A stretch of 6,915 nucleotides of DNA from assembly GCA_964412905.1 (NCBI GenBank), contig CAYPQL010000055.1:1-6915 (forward strand). Direction: 5' to 3'. This document shows, one piece after another, positions 5,261 through 6,915 of the stretch (position 1 is the stretch's first letter; every line of letters begins with the position of its first letter). This DNA is from CAYPQL01 sp964412905 (GTDB lineage Bacteria; Patescibacteriota; Minisyncoccia; JAHIHE01; JAGLIN01). The notes under the pieces are model-generated. The model made no database searches, had not been told where the DNA came from, and was given only the letters and a program-made list of their open reading frames with translations. The position numbers and the translations under genes are program-made.

Positions 5261-5806
5261 ATGCCAAAGCAAACAGCAGATTTTGGAAGAAACTGGTATG
5301 TTTTGCACACATATTCCGGCTATGAAGACAATGTCTGCAGGAATCTAAAACAGAGAATCGATTCTATGGGCATGGAAGATAAGATATTTGACGTTTTAGT
5401 TCCGAAAGAAAAAAAGATCAAGATAAAAAACGGGAAAAGAAAAATGATAGAAGAAAGAATTTTTCCAGGCTATGTGATGGTGGAAATGATTGTGAATGAC
5501 GATTCGTGGTATGTCGTCAGAAACACTCCCAATGTCACCGGCTTTGTGGGATCGGGAACGACTCCGACTCCGATATCTCCGGAAGAAATGGTGACGCTTA
5601 AAAAGAGAATGGGAGTCAAAGAGCCGAAATATAAAATTGATGTTATTGCGGGCGATGTCGTGAAAATAATAGACGGACCATTCAAAGATTTTGACGGCAA
5701 GGTTGACGGAATTGACGAAGAAAAAGGAAAAGTTAAGGTTTTGGTTCAAATGTTTGGCAGAGAGACTCCGCTGGAACTGGATTTTCTGCAGATAAAGAAA
5801 ATTTAA
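5261..5806 (+). CDS. nusG: Transcription termination/antitermination factor NusG
   Basis: 181 aa, the standard NusG length. NusG binds the RNA polymerase clamp, affects pausing and elongation, and links polymerase to Rho or to ribosomal S10 through its C-terminal domain. The NGN domain covers about 11-115, with NWYVLHTYSGYEDNV at 11-25 and the conserved FPGYVMVEM at 68-76. VRNTPNVTGFVG (86-97) completes its core. The KOW domain covers about 126-181, beginning AGDVVKIIDGPFKDFDGKV (130-148) and ending in the usual LELDFLQIKKI. No insertion or truncation is seen. It lies 103 bases after secE with no terminator between them, so the two are probably cotranscribed. The start follows an A-rich stretch without a clear Shine-Dalgarno. 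Confidence 0.98.
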   Translation: MPKQTADFGRNWYVLHTYSGYEDNVCRNLKQRIDSMGMEDKIFDVLVPKEKKIKIKNGKRKMIEERIFPGYVMVEMIVNDDSWYVVRNTPNVTGFVGSGTTPTPISPEEMVTLKKRMGVKEPKYKIDVIAGDVVKIIDGPFKDFDGKVDGIDEEKGKVKVLVQMFGRETPLELDFLQIKKI

Positions 5807-5826
5807 TTAAATTGTTGTATTGCTGT

Positions 5827-5881
5827 ATTGTTAAATTGTTGTTATTAACAAATTAATACGGCGATATGGCAATTTAACAAT
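5827..5881. repeat. 12-bp inverted repeat in the nusG-rplK spacer
   Basis: The arm attgttaaattg (5827-5838) is the exact reverse complement of caatttaacaat (5870-5881), 31 bases apart. The spacer between contains a further small palindrome, ttgttattaacaa. The whole gap (5807-5905) is built of attg/caat and ttaa words. The arms are A/T-rich and no T-run follows, so a terminator is unlikely. A leader RNA structure ahead of rplK is possible but unproven. Confidence 0.6.
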
Positions 5882-5900
5882 TTAATAATTTAACAATATA
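5870..5900. repeat. caatttaacaatttaat spacer repeat before rplK
   Basis: The 17-mer at 5870-5886 is identical to 326-342, upstream of the ATPase gene. It is followed by aatttaacaatataatg, a partial further copy. Both copies lie just upstream of a start codon, and neither gene shows a Shine-Dalgarno. Confidence 0.75.
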
Positions 5901-5905
5901 ATGAT

Positions 5906-6331
5906 ATGGCAAAAAAAATTCAAAAACTTATAAAACTTCAAATTCCGGCAGGCAAGGCAAATCCGGCTCCTCCAATCGGTCCTGCTTTGGGGCAGGCGGG
6001 AATTAATATTCAGGAATTTTGCGCGAGATTCAACAACGATTCAAAAGATAAAATGGGCGATATAATTCCTGTTGAAATTTCGGTTTATGAAGACAAGTCC
6101 TATTCTTTTATAATGAAAACTCCTCCTGCTTCCGCGCTCCTCAAAAAAGCCGCAGGAATTCAAAAAGGGTCAAAAGAGCCGCATAAAAATAAAGTCGGCA
6201 AAATCACCAAAAAACAGCTTCAAGAAATCGCGGAAATTAAAATGAAGGATTTAAGCGCCAACAGCGTTGAAGGCGCGATGAAAATCATCGCCGGAACCGC
6301 AAGAAGTATGGGGATAACGGTGGAAGAATAG
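5906..6331 (+). CDS. rplK: 50S ribosomal protein L11
   Basis: 141 aa, the normal length. L11 binds the GTPase-associated region of 23S rRNA and, with L10-L7/L12, helps the translation factors; it also takes part in RelA sensing. The N-terminal domain (about 1-70) contains the hallmark PAGKANPAPPIGPALGQAGINI (14-35). The C-terminal rRNA-binding domain (about 72-141) carries TPPAS (72-76), KVGKIT (96-101) and the closing ANSVEGAMKIIAGTARSMGI stretch (118-137). It lies 99 bases after nusG. Two ATGs are close together: 5901 is out of frame and 5906 gives the expected MAKK start. The preceding sequence is the caatttaacaattt spacer without Shine-Dalgarno. rplA, the usual next gene and the autoregulator of this operon in E. 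coli, does not follow within the window. Confidence 0.98.
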   Translation: MAKKIQKLIKLQIPAGKANPAPPIGPALGQAGINIQEFCARFNNDSKDKMGDIIPVEISVYEDKSYSFIMKTPPASALLKKAAGIQKGSKEPHKNKVGKITKKQLQEIAEIKMKDLSANSVEGAMKIIAGTARSMGITVEE

Positions 6332-6335
6332 GTTT

Positions 6336-6380
6336 GTAATTAGTAATTGGTAATTTGGGACTGGTAATTTGTAATTTGTA
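6336..6380. repeat. gtaatt repeat array between rplK and the DUF4430 gene
   Basis: The word gtaatt occurs five times in 45 bases (6336, 6343, 6350, 6364, 6371), with seven-base spacing except one 14-base gap. It fills nearly the whole spacer between the rplK stop and the next start. Like the caattt array at 308-339 it looks like slippage-made filler DNA. No regulatory role can be shown. Confidence 0.75.
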
Positions 6381-6384
6381 GAAG

Positions 6385-6834
6385 ATGCAGGAAATAAAAC
6401 AAAAAAGTAATAAGATTTTGGCGGTCATAATTGCAGCTTTATTGCTTGTTGCCGCTTTTTTTTTGGGCGCTGAAACTGCGTCAAAAAATTGCGCGGATAA
6501 TAATGGAAACGCGAATTTAACCGTTAAATGCGATGATGCGAAAGAAGCGATCAAACCGCCTGTGGTTGTTTATCCATTTGATAAAAACAACAAAGAATCA
6601 ACAGTTTTTTCCGGGCTTTTGAATTATGGAAGCAAGAATGATATTAAAATAGAATACAATAACAATTATGACTTCGGAGTCTTTATAGAAAGCATTGGCG
6701 GAGTTAAAAACGGCGATGACGGGAAATATTGGCAATATTACATAAACGATGTTTTGGGCGATGTCGCGGCGGATAAGAAAGCTTTGGAGAAAGGAAGTGT
6801 TGTTGAGTGGAGATTTGAAGAAGTGCCGTTTTAA
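6385..6834 (+). CDS. Secreted or membrane-anchored DUF4430 (transcobalamin C-terminal-like) protein
   Basis: 149 aa. Residues 1-10 are polar with several Lys, and 11-29 form one hydrophobic helix ending in FFLGAET, so it is an uncleaved anchor or signal peptide. A low-complexity Asn/Asp/Lys linker (about 34-60) with two Cys residues (36, 49) follows. The rest (about 68-146) fits DUF4430: STVFSGLLNYGSKNDIKIEY (72-91), GGVKNGDDGKYWQYYINDVLGDVAADK (105-131), and the ending VEWRFEEVPF (140-149). In this family the GKYWQYYING-like segment is highly typical. The fold is shared with the C-terminal domain of transcobalamin and intrinsic factor, but bacterial members have no settled function, and cobalamin binding should not be assumed. 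It starts 53 bases after rplK, preceded by a weak gaag. It is probably transcribed with the secE-nusG-rplK cluster, since no terminator is seen between them. Confidence 0.85.
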   Translation: MQEIKQKSNKILAVIIAALLLVAAFFLGAETASKNCADNNGNANLTVKCDDAKEAIKPPVVVYPFDKNNKESTVFSGLLNYGSKNDIKIEYNNNYDFGVFIESIGGVKNGDDGKYWQYYINDVLGDVAADKKALEKGSVVEWRFEEVPF

Positions 6835-6866
6835 TTGAAATTATAAATTTAGAATAAATTTTGTCA

Positions 6867-6915
6867 TTCTGAACTTGTCAGCCTGTGGCTGATCTGCCAG
6901 AGGCATGATTTCAGA
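6867..6915. repeat. Multi-hairpin repeat element, truncated by the window edge
   Basis: The outer arms tctgaa (6868-6873) and ttcaga (6910-6915) enclose two hairpins: tcagcc-tgt-ggctga (6878-6892) and tgcc-aga-ggca (6895-6905). The outer stem may continue past the window, since cattctgaa has more bases available on the left. No T-run is present inside the window. The layout resembles dispersed palindromic intergenic elements, but copy number cannot be seen here. Confidence 0.6.

Noticed and set aside
5396..5749. Minus-strand frames inside nusG
   Set aside because: They are antisense to a conserved gene, with biased composition and no recognisable family.

Overview
The window looks like a piece of an AT-rich bacterial chromosome, most likely from the Patescibacteria/CPR group (Parcubacteria-like). 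The reasons are indirect: A/T-rich spacers made of short words such as caattt, taaca and gtaatt; almost no Shine-Dalgarno sequences ahead of starts; and compact proteins of kinds common in CPR genomes (a DUF4430 protein, a C39-like peptidase, a P2-like ATPase). TGA is used as a stop in two genes, so the TGA=Gly codes of Gracilibacteria and Absconditabacteria do not apply. The lineage is an inference.

Layout. The left edge (2-115) holds the last 37 codons of an unrecognised gene. A repeat-rich gap with a 22-bp perfect inverted repeat leads to a full-length cation-pumping P-type ATPase (345-2912, +). The gap 2913-3493 is not empty. On the minus strand it carries a strong-looking extended -10 promoter (3249-3276), about 300 nt with two diverged copies of the same structured unit, and an intrinsic terminator (2943-2973). 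I read this as an undescribed small RNA gene, and it is the most interesting item here. A plus-strand promoter (3436-3464) then drives a membrane-anchored fusion of a DUF218 (SanA/YdcF-like) domain and a C39-like cysteine peptidase domain (3494-4837), closed by a terminator (4874-4897).

The right part is the conserved secE-nusG-rplK cluster (4969-6331): SecE for the Sec translocon, NusG for RNA polymerase and ribosomal protein L11. A small exported DUF4430 protein (6385-6834) sits where rplA (L1) usually follows. The last ~50 bases hold a multi-hairpin element that runs off the window.

The fusion protein, the DUF4430 protein and the ATPase are envelope proteins, while secE-nusG-rplK is core expression and secretion machinery. 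There are no cas genes, transposases, tRNAs or rRNAs in the window.
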